This document shows positions 53,873 through 62,987 of a DNA stretch of 64,000 nucleotides, piece after piece. The notes under the pieces were generated by a model that made no database searches, was not told where the DNA came from, and saw only the letters and a list, made by a program, of their open reading frames with translations. Numbering within the stretch: position 1 is the stretch's first letter; each line of letters opens with the position of its first letter. The position numbers and the translations under genes are program-made. Source of the stretch: Polaribacter pacificus (lineage in GTDB: Bacteria > Bacteroidota > Bacteroidia > Flavobacteriales > Flavobacteriaceae); NCBI RefSeq assembly GCF_038024035.1, contig NZ_CP150664.1, positions 930,001 to 994,000 of the forward strand, read 5' to 3'.

Positions 53873-54562
53873 TTACAATTTAATGTAAAAGTTATTCTTT
53901 AGTTTATCGTCGTATTTTTCTTGACTAAACTTGTATAAAAAAGACCCTTTAGTAGATGATGTCATGTCTTTTTCATTGAGCTTGATTAAAATATCTAAAG
54001 AATTAATTTTATTGATAAAGTTTCGTTTGTCTACTTCTTTGTCTAAAATAGCCTCATACAATTTTTGCAATTGACGCATGGTAAATTTTTCTGGCAATAG
54101 ATCAAAACCAACAGGCTTAATAGCGGTTCTTCTTCTAAGACGTCTGATGGCTTTTTGCAGCATTAAATCGTGATCAAAAATTAAAGAAGGAGCATCCGCA
54201 ATATCAAACCATTGGGCATTGTACTTTTTTGTCAACTTCTCGTTGTGATCTTCAATATTGATTAATGCGTAATACGATACAGAAAGGGTTCGTTCTACCG
54301 GGTCTCTATCTACCTCACTAAAGGCGTACAACTGCTCCATATAAATATCTTGAACTCCTGTAAGAGATAACAAAGTTCTGTTAGCAGCCTGATCTAAGGT
54401 TTCATTCTTTTTTAAAAAACCACCCATCAAAGACCAGTGTCCTTTTTGGGGTTCAAAATCTCTTTTAATCAATAAAATTTTTAAACTCTCTTTGTCAAAC
54501 CCAAAAATGATACAATCAATGGCTACTAAAATTTTATCATCAGAATTATAGGCTCCGCTCAT
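53873..54562 (-). CDS. araR: AraR, Nudix-fold arabinose regulator with degenerate Nudix box
   Basis: A 229-residue protein with a Nudix-like N-terminal domain (1-150) and a C-terminal winged-helix-like region (MRQLQKLYEAILDKEVDKRN). The Nudix box keeps G-x5-E-x7-R (GGFLKKNETL then NR), but the three catalytic Glu positions are Thr63, Ser66 and Leu67. This implies ligand sensing rather than hydrolysis, the known design of Bacteroidota AraR and related NrtR proteins. It is transcribed away from araB, and a shared palindrome lies in both promoter regions of the locus. It most likely represses without arabinose, though activation cannot be excluded. Confidence 0.88.
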   Translation of the reverse strand: MSGAYNSDDKILVAIDCIIFGFDKESLKILLIKRDFEPQKGHWSLMGGFLKKNETLDQAANRTLLSLTGVQDIYMEQLYAFSEVDRDPVERTLSVSYYALINIEDHNEKLTKKYNAQWFDIADAPSLIFDHDLMLQKAIRRLRRRTAIKPVGFDLLPEKFTMRQLQKLYEAILDKEVDKRNFINKINSLDILIKLNEKDMTSSTKGSFLYKFSQEKYDDKLKNNFYIKL

Positions 54563-54578
54563 ACACTCAATTTTGGTT

Positions 54579-54586
54579 CGAAGATA
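54579..54586 (-). promoter_or_regulatory. -7 element of araR
   Basis: On the - strand TATCTTCG lies 17 bases before the araR ATG and is one base off TAnnTTTG. A TTTC about 23 bases further upstream is a weak -33 candidate. Confidence 0.35.
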
Positions 54587-54622
54587 GAAAAAAAATTACT
54601 AGGATTGAAATCACAATCAATA

Positions 54623-54639
54623 AGTGTTAAAATTACATT
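54623..54639. promoter_or_regulatory. Probable AraR operator in the araR-araB intergenic region
   Basis: AGTGTTAAAATTACATT matches AGTGT-N5-TTACAYT and so the palindrome at 48725-48741. It lies 17 bases upstream of the araB -7 element TATATTTG, so it overlaps the -33 region. Confidence 0.6.
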
Positions 54640-54656
54640 TATAAATTTTTTATTAG

Positions 54657-54664
54657 TATATTTG
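54657..54664 (+). promoter_or_regulatory. -7 element of araB operon
   Basis: TATATTTG is an exact TAnnTTTG match, 21 bases upstream of the araB ATG. The -33 area overlaps the operator at 54623-54639. Confidence 0.6.
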
Positions 54665-54685
54665 AGTCTCACAAGTATGTAACTC

Positions 54686-56368
54686 ATGAAAAAATATGTT
54701 ATCGGATTGGATTATGGCTCGGATTCTGTTCGAGCGGTACTGATAGATTCTGACAATGGAAATGAAATTGCAGCGCAGGTACATTGGTATGAACGCTGGA
54801 AAAACGGTTTTTTTTGTGCTGCTTCGCGAAATCAATTTCGCCAGCATCCTTTAGATCACCTAGAAGGCTTAGAACACAGCATTAAAGGAATCTTAGTAAA
54901 AAGCAAGATCGCTGCCAAAAACATCAAAGCAATCTGTATAGATACCACGGGTTCATCACCGCTACCTCTAACAGAAGATGGAACCGCCTTGGCCCTAACC
55001 AAGGGCTTTGAAGACAATCCCAACGCCATGATGGTCTTGTGGAAAGATCATACTGCCATTAAAGAGGCAGCAGAAATAAACACACTGGCTAAAGAATGGG
55101 GCGGCGAAGACTTTACCAAATACGAAGGAGGCATATATTCATCCGAATGGTTTTGGGCAAAAATTTTACATGTAGTAAGAGCAGATGCAGCTGTTAAAGA
55201 AGCAGCCTATACCTGGATGGAACACTGTGATTATCTAAGCTATGTTTTGGCTGATCAAAAAGATTTAAAAAGCTTTAAACGCAGTCGTTGTGCTGCAGGT
55301 CATAAAGCCATGTGGCATGAAAGCTGGGGTGGCTTACCTCCCACTCAATTTTTAACTCAATTAGACCCATATTTAGCACAACTTAGAGATCGGCTCTATC
55401 AAAAAACATACAGCTCAAATGAGGTTGCAGGTTGCTTAAACAAAACCTGGGCAGCCCGTCTAGGGCTCAGCACAGAAACCATTATTGCCGTAGGAACTTT
55501 TGACGCTCACGCCGGTGCGGTGGGTGCAAAAATTGAAGAAGAGGCATTGGTTCGTGTTATGGGTACCTCAACCTGTGATATCATGGTTTCAAAACCCGAA
55601 ATTATCGGCCAGCGAACCATCAAAGGAATTTGTGGACAAGTTGATGGATCAGTACTTCCTGGACTCATTGGTTTAGAGGCTGGGCAATCTGCCTTTGGTG
55701 ATTTATTAGCCTGGTTTAAAGAACTATTAATGTGGCCAGTAGAACAGTTAGTGATGCCGTCTAAAATCTTATCCACAGCACAAAAAGAGGCCTTAGCTCA
55801 AGAAATTGAAGCCAATTTTATACAAAAATTATCAGATCAAGCTATTGAGATCCCCCTCAGTGAAGCCATCCCCGTGGCACTTGATTGGATCAACGGACGA
55901 CGTACGCCCGATGCCAATCAAGATTTAAAAAGTTCTCTTATCGGTCTTTCATTAGGTACCAAGGCTCCCCATATTTTTAAAGCCTTGGTACACGCCATTT
56001 GTTATGGTTCTAAAATGATTGTAGACCGCTTTGAAACTGAAGGTGTTGCTATTAAAACCGTTATTGGGATTGGTGGCGTGGCCATCAAATCTCCTTTAAT
56101 TATGCAAAGCTTGGCCAATGTCTTAAACAAACCCATTAAAGTAGCAAAGTCTGAGCAGGCGCCTGCTTTGGGCGCAGCTATTTATGCAGCCACAGCAGCA
56201 GGAATCTATCCAAATGTGCTAGAAGCCAGTAAACAGATGGGAAGCGATTTTGAAGCCATCTATACTCCTGAGCCAGCTGCCGTTTTGCATTTTGAAAAAG
56301 AAATAGAAGCCTATAAAACTTTAGGTAATTTTATAGAAAACAACTTAACAACCCAAAGCCATGTCTAG
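54686..56368 (+). CDS. araB: L-ribulokinase
   Basis: A 560-residue FGGY-family kinase that phosphorylates L-ribulose. It starts with the phosphate-binding LDYGSDSVRAVLID and has FEDNPNAMMVLWKDHTAI typical of AraB. GTSTCDIMVSKP and VIGIGGVAIKSPLIMQ make the second ATP lobe, and EQAPALGAAIYAA closes the family signature. The length is close to E. coli AraB (566). It overlaps araD by eight bases and is the first gene after the araR intergenic region. Confidence 0.95.
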   Translation: MKKYVIGLDYGSDSVRAVLIDSDNGNEIAAQVHWYERWKNGFFCAASRNQFRQHPLDHLEGLEHSIKGILVKSKIAAKNIKAICIDTTGSSPLPLTEDGTALALTKGFEDNPNAMMVLWKDHTAIKEAAEINTLAKEWGGEDFTKYEGGIYSSEWFWAKILHVVRADAAVKEAAYTWMEHCDYLSYVLADQKDLKSFKRSRCAAGHKAMWHESWGGLPPTQFLTQLDPYLAQLRDRLYQKTYSSNEVAGCLNKTWAARLGLSTETIIAVGTFDAHAGAVGAKIEEEALVRVMGTSTCDIMVSKPEIIGQRTIKGICGQVDGSVLPGLIGLEAGQSAFGDLLAWFKELLMWPVEQLVMPSKILSTAQKEALAQEIEANFIQKLSDQAIEIPLSEAIPVALDWINGRRTPDANQDLKSSLIGLSLGTKAPHIFKALVHAICYGSKMIVDRFETEGVAIKTVIGIGGVAIKSPLIMQSLANVLNKPIKVAKSEQAPALGAAIYAATAAGIYPNVLEASKQMGSDFEAIYTPEPAAVLHFEKEIEAYKTLGNFIENNLTTQSHV

Positions 56369-57062
56369 CAAATTCGATCAACTAAAACAAGAATGTTACG
56401 ATGCCAATATGGAGCTCAACGCTTTAAATTTGGTGGTATACACCTTTGGCAATGTTAGTGCCGTAGACAGAAAAGAACAGGTGTTTGCCATTAAGCCTAG
56501 CGGTGTCCCTTATGAGCAACTCAAACCTCAAGACATGGTTATCGTAGATTTTGACAACAATAGTATCGAGGGCAATTTACGCCCATCATCAGATACCAAA
56601 ACTCATGCCTATTTGTACAAACATTGGCCAGATATTGGCGGCATTGCACATACCCACGCCAAATATTCAGTAGCCTGGGCACAAGCACAAAGAGACATTC
56701 CCATTTTTGGAACCACCCATGCAGATCATTTAACCACAGACATTCCCTGTGCCCCTCCCATGCAAGATCAATTAATTGCGGGCAATTATGAGCACAATAC
56801 GGGCATCCAAATTTTGGATTGTTTTAAAGAAAAGCAACTGTCTTATCAAGAGGTAGAAATGGTCTTAATTGGCAACCACGGCCCTTTTACTTGGGGTGCA
56901 TCCGCAGCAAAAGCGGTATACAACAGCAAAGTGTTAGAAGTCATTGCAGAAATGGCTGTGCTAACCCTGCAGATTAACCCTGATGCCCCAAGGCTTAAAG
57001 AATCACTTATTAAAAAACACTATGAACGCAAGCACGGGAAAAACTCGTATTACGGTCAATAA
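56361..57062 (+). CDS. araD: L-ribulose-5-phosphate 4-epimerase
   Basis: A 233-residue class II aldolase/epimerase. Zinc-binding His residues lie in IAHTHAKYS and in VLIGNHGPFTWG; the substrate-binding IKPSGVPYEQL and GTTHADHL motifs are typical of AraD. It converts L-ribulose-5-phosphate to D-xylulose-5-phosphate for the pentose phosphate pathway. It overlaps araB by eight bases, so translation is coupled. Confidence 0.95.
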   Translation: MSSKFDQLKQECYDANMELNALNLVVYTFGNVSAVDRKEQVFAIKPSGVPYEQLKPQDMVIVDFDNNSIEGNLRPSSDTKTHAYLYKHWPDIGGIAHTHAKYSVAWAQAQRDIPIFGTTHADHLTTDIPCAPPMQDQLIAGNYEHNTGIQILDCFKEKQLSYQEVEMVLIGNHGPFTWGASAAKAVYNSKVLEVIAEMAVLTLQINPDAPRLKESLIKKHYERKHGKNSYYGQ

Positions 57063-57080
57063 CTTATAGCAAGAATACTC

Positions 57081-58589
57081 ATGATAACTAGTTTAAAAAA
57101 AGAAGTTTGGTTTGTTACTGGAAGTCAGCATTTGTATGGGGATGAAACCCTGCAACAGGTGGCCAACAACTCAAAACAAATAGTAGCAGGTTTGGATGCT
57201 TCGGCAAAGATTCCTGTGCAGATAATTTGCAAGCCCACCGTAAAAACACCTAGTGAAATTACTGCCCTTTGTCAAGAGGCCAACAACCATCCAAATTGTA
57301 TTGGATTGATTACTTGGATGCATACTTTTTCGCCGGCAAAAATGTGGATTGCAGGATTAAACCTCTTAAACAAGCCCATCTGTCATTTGCATACCCAATA
57401 CAATGCAGAGATCCCTTGGGAGCAGATTGATATGGATTTTATGAACCTTAACCAATCGGCACATGGCGATCGTGAGTTTGGCTACCTGATGTCTCGAATG
57501 CGGATCAAACGCAAGGTAGTGGTTGGTCATTGGCAAACCGAAGCCGTACAAAAAAAACTAGGTATTTGGACCCGAGTAGCTTTAGGTTGGAATGAAATGC
57601 AGCAGTTAAAAGTGGCCAGAATCGGTGATAATATGCGTCAAGTAGCCGTTACCGAAGGTGATAAAGTAGAAGCCCAAATACGTTTTGGTGTTGCAGTTAA
57701 TGGGTATGACTCATCTGATGTCATGGCCTTTGTAAACAAGGTTAGCCAAGCAGAATTGGATGCCCTTTTAACCGAGTATGCCAACAGCTATGCGCTTACT
57801 GAATCTTTAAAAGAAGGAGGAGCGCAAAGAGCTTCTTTGGTAGAAGCTGCCAGAATTGAACTGGGCCTCAGAGCTTTTTTAGAAGACGGTGGTTTTAAAG
57901 CCTTTACCGATACTTTTGAAAATCTAGGCGCTTTTAAACAGTTGCCAGGCATTGCCGTACAGCGTTTGATGGCTGATGGATATGGCTTTGGTGGCGAAGG
58001 CGATTGGAAAACCGCAGCACTGGTTCGGGTAATGAAAGTGATGGCTGTAGGCTTGGATGCAGGAACTTCTTTTATGGAAGATTACACCTATCATTTTAGC
58101 CCACAAAAAGCCTATGTTTTGGGCTCTCACATGTTAGAAATTTGTCCATCCATTGCAAGCCAACCGGTGTCTTGCCAAGTACATCCTTTGGGAATCGGCG
58201 GCAAAGAAGACCCTGTTCGTTTGGTGTTTAACGCACCTGCGGGTCCTGCCATTAATGCCTCTTTGGTAGATATGGGCACGCGTTTTCGATTGATCGTTAA
58301 TGAGGTGATTGCCGTAGAGCCACTTGCCGATTTACCAAACCTGCCAGTAGCACGAGTGCTTTGGGAACCCCAACCCAATTTAGAAGTCGCTGCAACTGCC
58401 TGGATTTTAGCAGGTGGAGCACATCATACCGTTTATAGCCAAGCATTGACTAGTGAATATATGGAAGATTTTGCAGACATTGCAGGAATAGAATTGTTGG
58501 TCATCGATGCCGATACCAAAGTACGTGAATTTAAAAACACCATGAATGCAAACGAAGCCTATTACCATTTGTTTCAGCATCGTTTATAA
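57081..58589 (+). CDS. araA: L-arabinose isomerase
   Basis: A 502-residue isomerase that converts L-arabinose to L-ribulose. It matches AraA throughout: [53 protein letters not shown] with its metal-binding Glu, [12 protein letters not shown] (second Glu), [12 protein letters not shown] (His), and the C-terminal [11 protein letters not shown] (His). These are the four manganese ligands. It follows araD by 18 bases in the operon. Confidence 0.96.
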   Translation: MITSLKKEVWFVTGSQHLYGDETLQQVANNSKQIVAGLDASAKIPVQIICKPTVKTPSEITALCQEANNHPNCIGLITWMHTFSPAKMWIAGLNLLNKPICHLHTQYNAEIPWEQIDMDFMNLNQSAHGDREFGYLMSRMRIKRKVVVGHWQTEAVQKKLGIWTRVALGWNEMQQLKVARIGDNMRQVAVTEGDKVEAQIRFGVAVNGYDSSDVMAFVNKVSQAELDALLTEYANSYALTESLKEGGAQRASLVEAARIELGLRAFLEDGGFKAFTDTFENLGAFKQLPGIAVQRLMADGYGFGGEGDWKTAALVRVMKVMAVGLDAGTSFMEDYTYHFSPQKAYVLGSHMLEICPSIASQPVSCQVHPLGIGGKEDPVRLVFNAPAGPAINASLVDMGTRFRLIVNEVIAVEPLADLPNLPVARVLWEPQPNLEVAATAWILAGGAHHTVYSQALTSEYMEDFADIAGIELLVIDADTKVREFKNTMNANEAYYHLFQHRL

Positions 58590-58608
58590 TGACTTAACTT
58601 TATCAATT

Positions 58609-59787
58609 ATGAAACTCATTAAAAAAACAACCTTACTTTTTTGCCTACTTGGACTAAGTTTGGTGTGCATCCAATGCAAAACAGATCCGAAAAAAAAACC
58701 AGTACAGATGAACGCAAATACCCAACAGCCCAACATTAGCAAAACTGTTTTTGGGGTAACCCCAGATGGGATTGTGGTAGATCAATACACACTGAGCAAC
58801 GCCAAAGGAATGCAGCTAAGCATTATTACTTTTGGAGGCATTATTACTTCTTTAAAAGCGCCCAACAAAAACCAGGAGTACCAAGACATCGTTTTGGGCT
58901 ATCCTAACTTAGAACCTTATTTGGCCAACCCTACCTATTTTGGAGCCATAATCGGCCGATATGGCAATCGAATTGCCAACGGAACATTTAAACTCAAAGG
59001 CAAGACGTATAGCTTAGCCACCAACAATGGCAAAAATCATTTGCATGGAGGTACTAAAGGTTTTGACAAGGTGGTTTGGACCGCCAGTCCTGCAACTACT
59101 GATACAACAGTTTCTTTAACGCTTAACTACATCAGCAAAGACCTAGAAGAAGGTTATCCTGGCACCCTAAATACACAGGTTGTTTATACGCTTTCTGATG
59201 ACAATACCCTTACGGTAGATTATACCGCAACTACAGACAAAAGCACCGTAGTTAATTTAACCCAACACTCCTATTTTAACTTATCGGGAGATTTTTCTAA
59301 CACCATTTTAGACCATCAATTAAGCATCAATGCTGATGCCTATTTACCTGTAGATGGAGGCCTGATTCCTACAGGAACTTTGGCTAGTGTAAACAATACG
59401 CCTTTTGATTTTAGAACGGCAAAAACCATCGGTAGAGATATCAATACCAAAGACCTACAATTAGAAAGAGGTTTGGGTTATGATCACTGCTGGGTTTTAA
59501 ACGATCAAAACCAAGGGCAGCGTTTGGCAGCAACTGCCTACCACCCAGAAAGTGGTCGAGTTTTAGAGGTGTTTACAGACCAACCTGGGATCCAATTGTA
59601 CACTGGTAATTTTTTAGACGGCACCCTGCCCAACAAACAAGGTGGCAACTATGAGCACCGCACAGGATTTTGCTTGGAAACCCAACATTATCCAGACAGC
59701 CCTAATCAACAGAGTTTCCCAACAACGGTTTTAAATCCTGGAGAAACGTACCATACGCAAACCCGTTTTAAATTCTCAACCAAGTAA
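58609..59787 (+). CDS. Aldose 1-epimerase (mutarotase) lipoprotein
   Basis: A 392-residue GalM-family mutarotase. The ATG at 58609 gives a lipoprotein signal (CLLGLSLVCIQCK); an upstream in-frame ATG at 58546 lies inside araA and is rejected. Signature residues are visible: GRYGNRIANG, NHLHGGTKGFD, NLTQHSYFNLSG (His) and the catalytic Glu in CLETQHYPDSPN. As an exported enzyme it would equilibrate anomers of released arabinose before uptake. It lies 19 bases after araA and two bases before the symporter gene. Confidence 0.92.
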   Translation: MKLIKKTTLLFCLLGLSLVCIQCKTDPKKKPVQMNANTQQPNISKTVFGVTPDGIVVDQYTLSNAKGMQLSIITFGGIITSLKAPNKNQEYQDIVLGYPNLEPYLANPTYFGAIIGRYGNRIANGTFKLKGKTYSLATNNGKNHLHGGTKGFDKVVWTASPATTDTTVSLTLNYISKDLEEGYPGTLNTQVVYTLSDDNTLTVDYTATTDKSTVVNLTQHSYFNLSGDFSNTILDHQLSINADAYLPVDGGLIPTGTLASVNNTPFDFRTAKTIGRDINTKDLQLERGLGYDHCWVLNDQNQGQRLAATAYHPESGRVLEVFTDQPGIQLYTGNFLDGTLPNKQGGNYEHRTGFCLETQHYPDSPNQQSFPTTVLNPGETYHTQTRFKFSTK

Positions 59788-59789
59788 GC

Positions 59790-61409
59790 ATGAAAACATT
59801 AGATACTTTTGACTGGGTCTCTATAGGCCTGTATTTTTTAGTCCTCATTGGAATCGTAATTTGGGTAGTCAAAAAAAAGCAAAACAATACAGAAGATTAT
59901 TTTTTAGCCGGTAGAAATATCGGATGGTTTGTGGTTGGAGCTTCGATCTTTGCCTCAAACATTGGTTCAGAACACGTGGTGGGCTTGGCAGGTGCCGGTG
60001 CCGGAAACAAGCTACCAATGTTGATTTATGAAATTCAAGCTTGGGTGGTCTTGCTCTTGGGCTGGGTGTTCTTGCCCTTTTATGCCCGAAGTGGAGTCTT
60101 TACCATGCCAGAGTTTTTAGAAAAACGTTTTGATGCGCGCTCTCGTTGGATCTTATCCGTCTTTTCGATCATCGCTTATGTGCTAACCAAAATATCAGTA
60201 ACCATCTATGCCGGTGGAATCGTAGTTGCTGCCTTGCTAGGGATTGATTTCTGGACAGGAGCCATCGCTACGGTGGTGCTTACGGGGATCTATACTGTTT
60301 TTGGAGGTATGAGAGCTGTGGTCTATACCGAGACCTTACAGGCCATTATTTTAGTCATAGGTGCAGGTGTGCTTACCGTCATTGGTTTGCAACATGTGGG
60401 TGGCTGGGAAAGCATGACAGAAACGGTAGGACCTGAATACCTAAACATGTGGCGTTCATCCTCAGATCCAGATTTTCCGTGGCCTGCCCTGTTTATTACC
60501 TCAACCATTGTGGGGGTTTGGTATTGGTGTACAGATCAGTACATCGTACAGCGGACCCTAACCGCAAAAAACATTAAAGAAGGCCGTAGAGGTACCATTT
60601 TTGGTGCCCTGTTAAAGCTCTTGCCGGTTTTCTTATTTTTAATTCCTGGGGTGATTGCCCTAACCTTAAAAATGCGTGGTCAATTGGAGTACGACAGCCC
60701 AGATCAGGCCTTTCCGGTTTTGATGAGCAACTTGCTTCCTTCTGGACTTCGAGGCCTGGTAGCAGCAGGATTGCTTGCCGCATTAATGAGCTCTTTAGCA
60801 TCGGTATTTAACTCTGTATCTACCCTTTTTACGGTGGATATTTATAAAAAATTACGTCCAAATGCTCCAGAAAAACAACTGGTAAAAACAGGACAAATTG
60901 CCACCGTAATTGTGGTGATTATCGGAATCATTTGGATTCCGATTATGGCAAATATTTCTGGCGTCTTATACGAGTACTTGCAAAAAGTACAATCCTATAT
61001 CGCACCGCCTATTACAGCCGTGTTCTTATTGGGAATCTTCCACAAACGCATCAACGCACAGGGTGCTTATGTAACCTTGGTGGTTGGAATCATCGTAGCC
61101 GCTTTTAGAATCGTCTTAGAACTGGTCAAAGGTTCTTTAGACCCTAATGGCCTGTTGTTTTATTTAGGAGACATGAACTTCTTAAACTTTGGAGCCTGGT
61201 TCTTCTTGTTCTGTATAGTCTTAACCGTGGTGGTGAGCTTGCTAAGCAAAGCGCCTTCTAAAGAAAAGGTGGTCAATCTTACTTTTGGTACCATTACCGC
61301 CGAAGAAAAAGCAGCAAACAAAAGCAGTTACAGCTGGGTAGATATCACAATTTCTATTGTGGTGGTTGCTATTGTTGTGGGTGTGATGGTGTTTTTTAAT
61401 GGAAAGTAA
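59790..61409 (+). CDS. SSS-family sodium/sugar symporter, probable L-arabinose importer
   Basis: A 539-residue transporter with about 14 membrane helices. SSS/SGLT motifs include NTEDYFLAGRNIGWFVVG, NIGSEHVVGLAGAGAGNK, GIYTVFGGMRAVVYTE and GLVAAGLLAALMSSLASVFN (sodium site region). It is last of the ara operon, so arabinose is the inferred substrate. A SusC/SusD-type pair and an ABC system are absent nearby, which makes this the only importer in the locus. Confidence 0.93.
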   Translation: MKTLDTFDWVSIGLYFLVLIGIVIWVVKKKQNNTEDYFLAGRNIGWFVVGASIFASNIGSEHVVGLAGAGAGNKLPMLIYEIQAWVVLLLGWVFLPFYARSGVFTMPEFLEKRFDARSRWILSVFSIIAYVLTKISVTIYAGGIVVAALLGIDFWTGAIATVVLTGIYTVFGGMRAVVYTETLQAIILVIGAGVLTVIGLQHVGGWESMTETVGPEYLNMWRSSSDPDFPWPALFITSTIVGVWYWCTDQYIVQRTLTAKNIKEGRRGTIFGALLKLLPVFLFLIPGVIALTLKMRGQLEYDSPDQAFPVLMSNLLPSGLRGLVAAGLLAALMSSLASVFNSVSTLFTVDIYKKLRPNAPEKQLVKTGQIATVIVVIIGIIWIPIMANISGVLYEYLQKVQSYIAPPITAVFLLGIFHKRINAQGAYVTLVVGIIVAAFRIVLELVKGSLDPNGLLFYLGDMNFLNFGAWFFLFCIVLTVVVSLLSKAPSKEKVVNLTFGTITAEEKAANKSSYSWVDITISIVVVAIVVGVMVFFNGK

Positions 61410-61464
61410 GTTGGTGGTTGGTGATGGGTGAACGGTGATGTGTGATGGGTGAACGGTGGTTGGT

Positions 61465-61499
61465 GTCATTTCGAAGTGGTAGCGAGAAATCTTATGAGT
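61465..61499. repeat. GTCATTTCGAAG repeat, copy 1
   Basis: GTCATTTCGAAG, then GTGGTAGCGAGAAATC and TTATGAG. This kind of element, GTCATTTCGAA...GAGAAATCTTAT, is widely scattered in Flavobacteriia intergenic regions; its function is unknown. Homology with copy 3 continues to about 61520. Confidence 0.75.
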
Positions 61500-61567
61500 T
61501 TAGTGTAAAACTTGGTAAAGAATAGAGAGAAGAGAGAAGAGAAAAGAGAAACGAGACTTGGGAGGGT

Positions 61568-61600
61568 GTCATTTCGAAGCGCAGCGGGGAATCTCATATT
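61568..61600. repeat. GTCATTTCGAAG repeat, copy 2
   Basis: The same 12-base core is followed by CGCAGCGGGGAATCTCAT. The flanks differ from copy 1. It lies 103 bases from the start of copy 1. Confidence 0.75.
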
Positions 61601-61662
61601 CAGAAGTCTGCTCGTTTTATTTGTGAGAGTGAATCTAACTTGAGTATTTAAATGTGGTTGGG

Positions 61663-61695
61663 GTTGTTTTGAAGTGGTAGCGGGGAATGTTATGG
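61663..61695. repeat. GTCATTTCGAAG repeat, copy 3 (degenerate)
   Basis: GTTGTTTTGAAG-GTGGTAGCGGGGAATG, with three substitutions in the core; similarity to copy 1 continues to about 61718 (TTATGGGTTTGGGGTAAAATT against TTATGAGTTTAGTGTAAAAC). Confidence 0.6.
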
Positions 61696-61845
61696 GTTTG
61701 GGGTAAAATTGTCTATCTCAAGTTGAGGCTCAAAGGGGCAAAGCGACAAAGGTACAGAGGTACAAACCTGTCTTGCTTAAGTAGGGTGAAGAATAGAGAA
61801 AAGAGAGTAGAGAGGAGAGTGCTTATGAAGCTAATCTCTGACTTT

Positions 61846-62466
61846 TTATAACAACCCACTTTGTTTACCTAAAAGCGGTTTTTCTTTATTCCAAAGTGCT
61901 TGCTCTATTAATTCTAAAATATTGATAGAATGACTGCCTTCTGAAGGACAAGACAACTCTAATAAAGTAATTCTTACCATACACTTTTGTGATGCTGGCA
62001 ACCAACTTTTTAAATGCATAGAATAAGTTCCTTTAGCGCCTAAACCTAAATGACATCTTATTCTGTTTAAAACGCTTTTTGCTTTACTTGAACCTATATA
62101 TAGTGTTATATTTTGACTCTTATTTTCTTTTATAAAATCAACATTTTCTTCATTAAATTTAGAATACGCTCTTCCTTGATGCTTTGTTTCTTTTGCTTTT
62201 TTAAAACTAGAGATAATTTCATCTTTATCAATTACATTAATTACCTCAACTTTATAAATAACATCTTTTGATAATTTGCTAAATTGTTCTTTTAAAAGTG
62301 ATTTAACAGTAGCCTCGTTGGTGTTTAATAAACTGACTGAATCTATTGTAAAAGGTTTTAGAAATGTTTTAGGACTTGTTAACTCGCAATGCTCTAAAAC
62401 AGCTGTAACTTGTTTAAATTCTTCTAAAATGTTTTCTTTTAAACCTGTGTAAAGTGAAGTAGCCAT
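61846..62466 (-). CDS. GIY-YIG-like nuclease domain protein
   Basis: A 206-residue protein. The N-terminal half is helical without recognised domain. The C-terminal half has GIY-YIG-like features: ITLYIGSSKAKS in place of the first GIY...YIG block, an Arg in LNRIRCHLG, and the Glu and end block in ILELIEQALWNKEKPLLG. This suggests a DNA/RNA nuclease domain, but the motif is divergent and activity is not shown. Start ATG 62466 coincides with the stop of the upstream gene, so the two are translationally linked. The AT-rich composition contrasts with the ara locus. Confidence 0.65.
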   Translation of the reverse strand: MATSLYTGLKENILEEFKQVTAVLEHCELTSPKTFLKPFTIDSVSLLNTNEATVKSLLKEQFSKLSKDVIYKVEVINVIDKDEIISSFKKAKETKHQGRAYSKFNEENVDFIKENKSQNITLYIGSSKAKSVLNRIRCHLGLGAKGTYSMHLKSWLPASQKCMVRITLLELSCPSEGSHSINILELIEQALWNKEKPLLGKQSGLL

Positions 62467-62969
62467 TACTTTTTATTTTTTTTACCAAAAAACCTTCCCC
62501 AAATTGTTGATTTTTTTTGAAGCTTTTTTTCAACTATTTCAGAGTGTTCAATTTTTCTTTTTTTTACGTCTTCTTCATTGTTGGTTTCTCTTTCTGAAAT
62601 TAATACTCCTTTCTTAAATTGAATGATTAGATCCTTTTCATGTATAACATTAAAGTTTCTATATTCCAACACTTCTCCCATTTGGATTCTAATTTCTCCC
62701 GTAAACCAATTAGCAAAAACAATCTTTTTATTGGGGAACAAATAATTTAACCCCACATCTTTACCTCCATCTATTTTTGCAGAAAAATTAGTTAAAAATA
62801 ACATTTTGTCACTAAGTTCCCATTTGCACTGATAGCAATGCCAACAGGCAGTATTTTGAAAAATAAAATTAATGTCTTTTTTATTTTTCAAATATTGATC
62901 TAAAGGTAAAGTTGTCATATAGTTCTCCTCCCCCTTATAAGTAATAATATCTCTTATTTGGAATGTCAT
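62466..62969 (-). CDS. Conserved hypothetical protein with a Cys/Trp cluster
   Basis: A 167-residue protein. Residues 38-60 carry ACWHCYQCKWELSDKMLFLT, with three closely spaced cysteines and two Trp. The first of the three cysteines has been replaced by other residues in relatives I vaguely recall, so metal binding is doubtful. A beta-rich core follows, and the last about 55 residues are highly basic (KKSTIWGRFFGKKNKK), fitting nucleic-acid or membrane-surface contact. No named family. It shares one base with the GIY-YIG-like gene and lies 18 bases after the TPR gene. Confidence 0.55.
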   Translation of the reverse strand: MTFQIRDIITYKGEENYMTTLPLDQYLKNKKDINFIFQNTACWHCYQCKWELSDKMLFLTNFSAKIDGGKDVGLNYLFPNKKIVFANWFTGEIRIQMGEVLEYRNFNVIHEKDLIIQFKKGVLISERETNNEEDVKKRKIEHSEIVEKKLQKKSTIWGRFFGKKNKK

Positions 62970-62987
62970 AAATTACATTTTAAGGAC

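Larger units (their letters stand above)
61410..61845. repeat. Cluster of intergenic dispersed repeats
   Basis: No gene fits here. A 17-base unit GTGATGGGTGAACGGTG occurs twice (61421 and 61442, period 21). A second element starts GTCATTTCGAAG and recurs at 61465, 61568 and, degenerate, at 61663; copies one and three agree over about 55 bases. Purine-rich AGAGAA stretches follow at 61519-61556 and 61790-61822. The block lies between the symporter stop and the AT-rich accessory operon. Confidence 0.8.

Noticed and set aside
58546..58608. Longer N-terminus for the mutarotase
   Set aside because: It lies inside araA and would bury the lipoprotein signal. ATG 58609 restores a proper signal peptide.
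61410..61845. CRISPR array in the repeat cluster
   Set aside because: Repeat units vary in length and sequence, spacing is about 95-103 bases rather than regular short spacers, and no cas genes are nearby.
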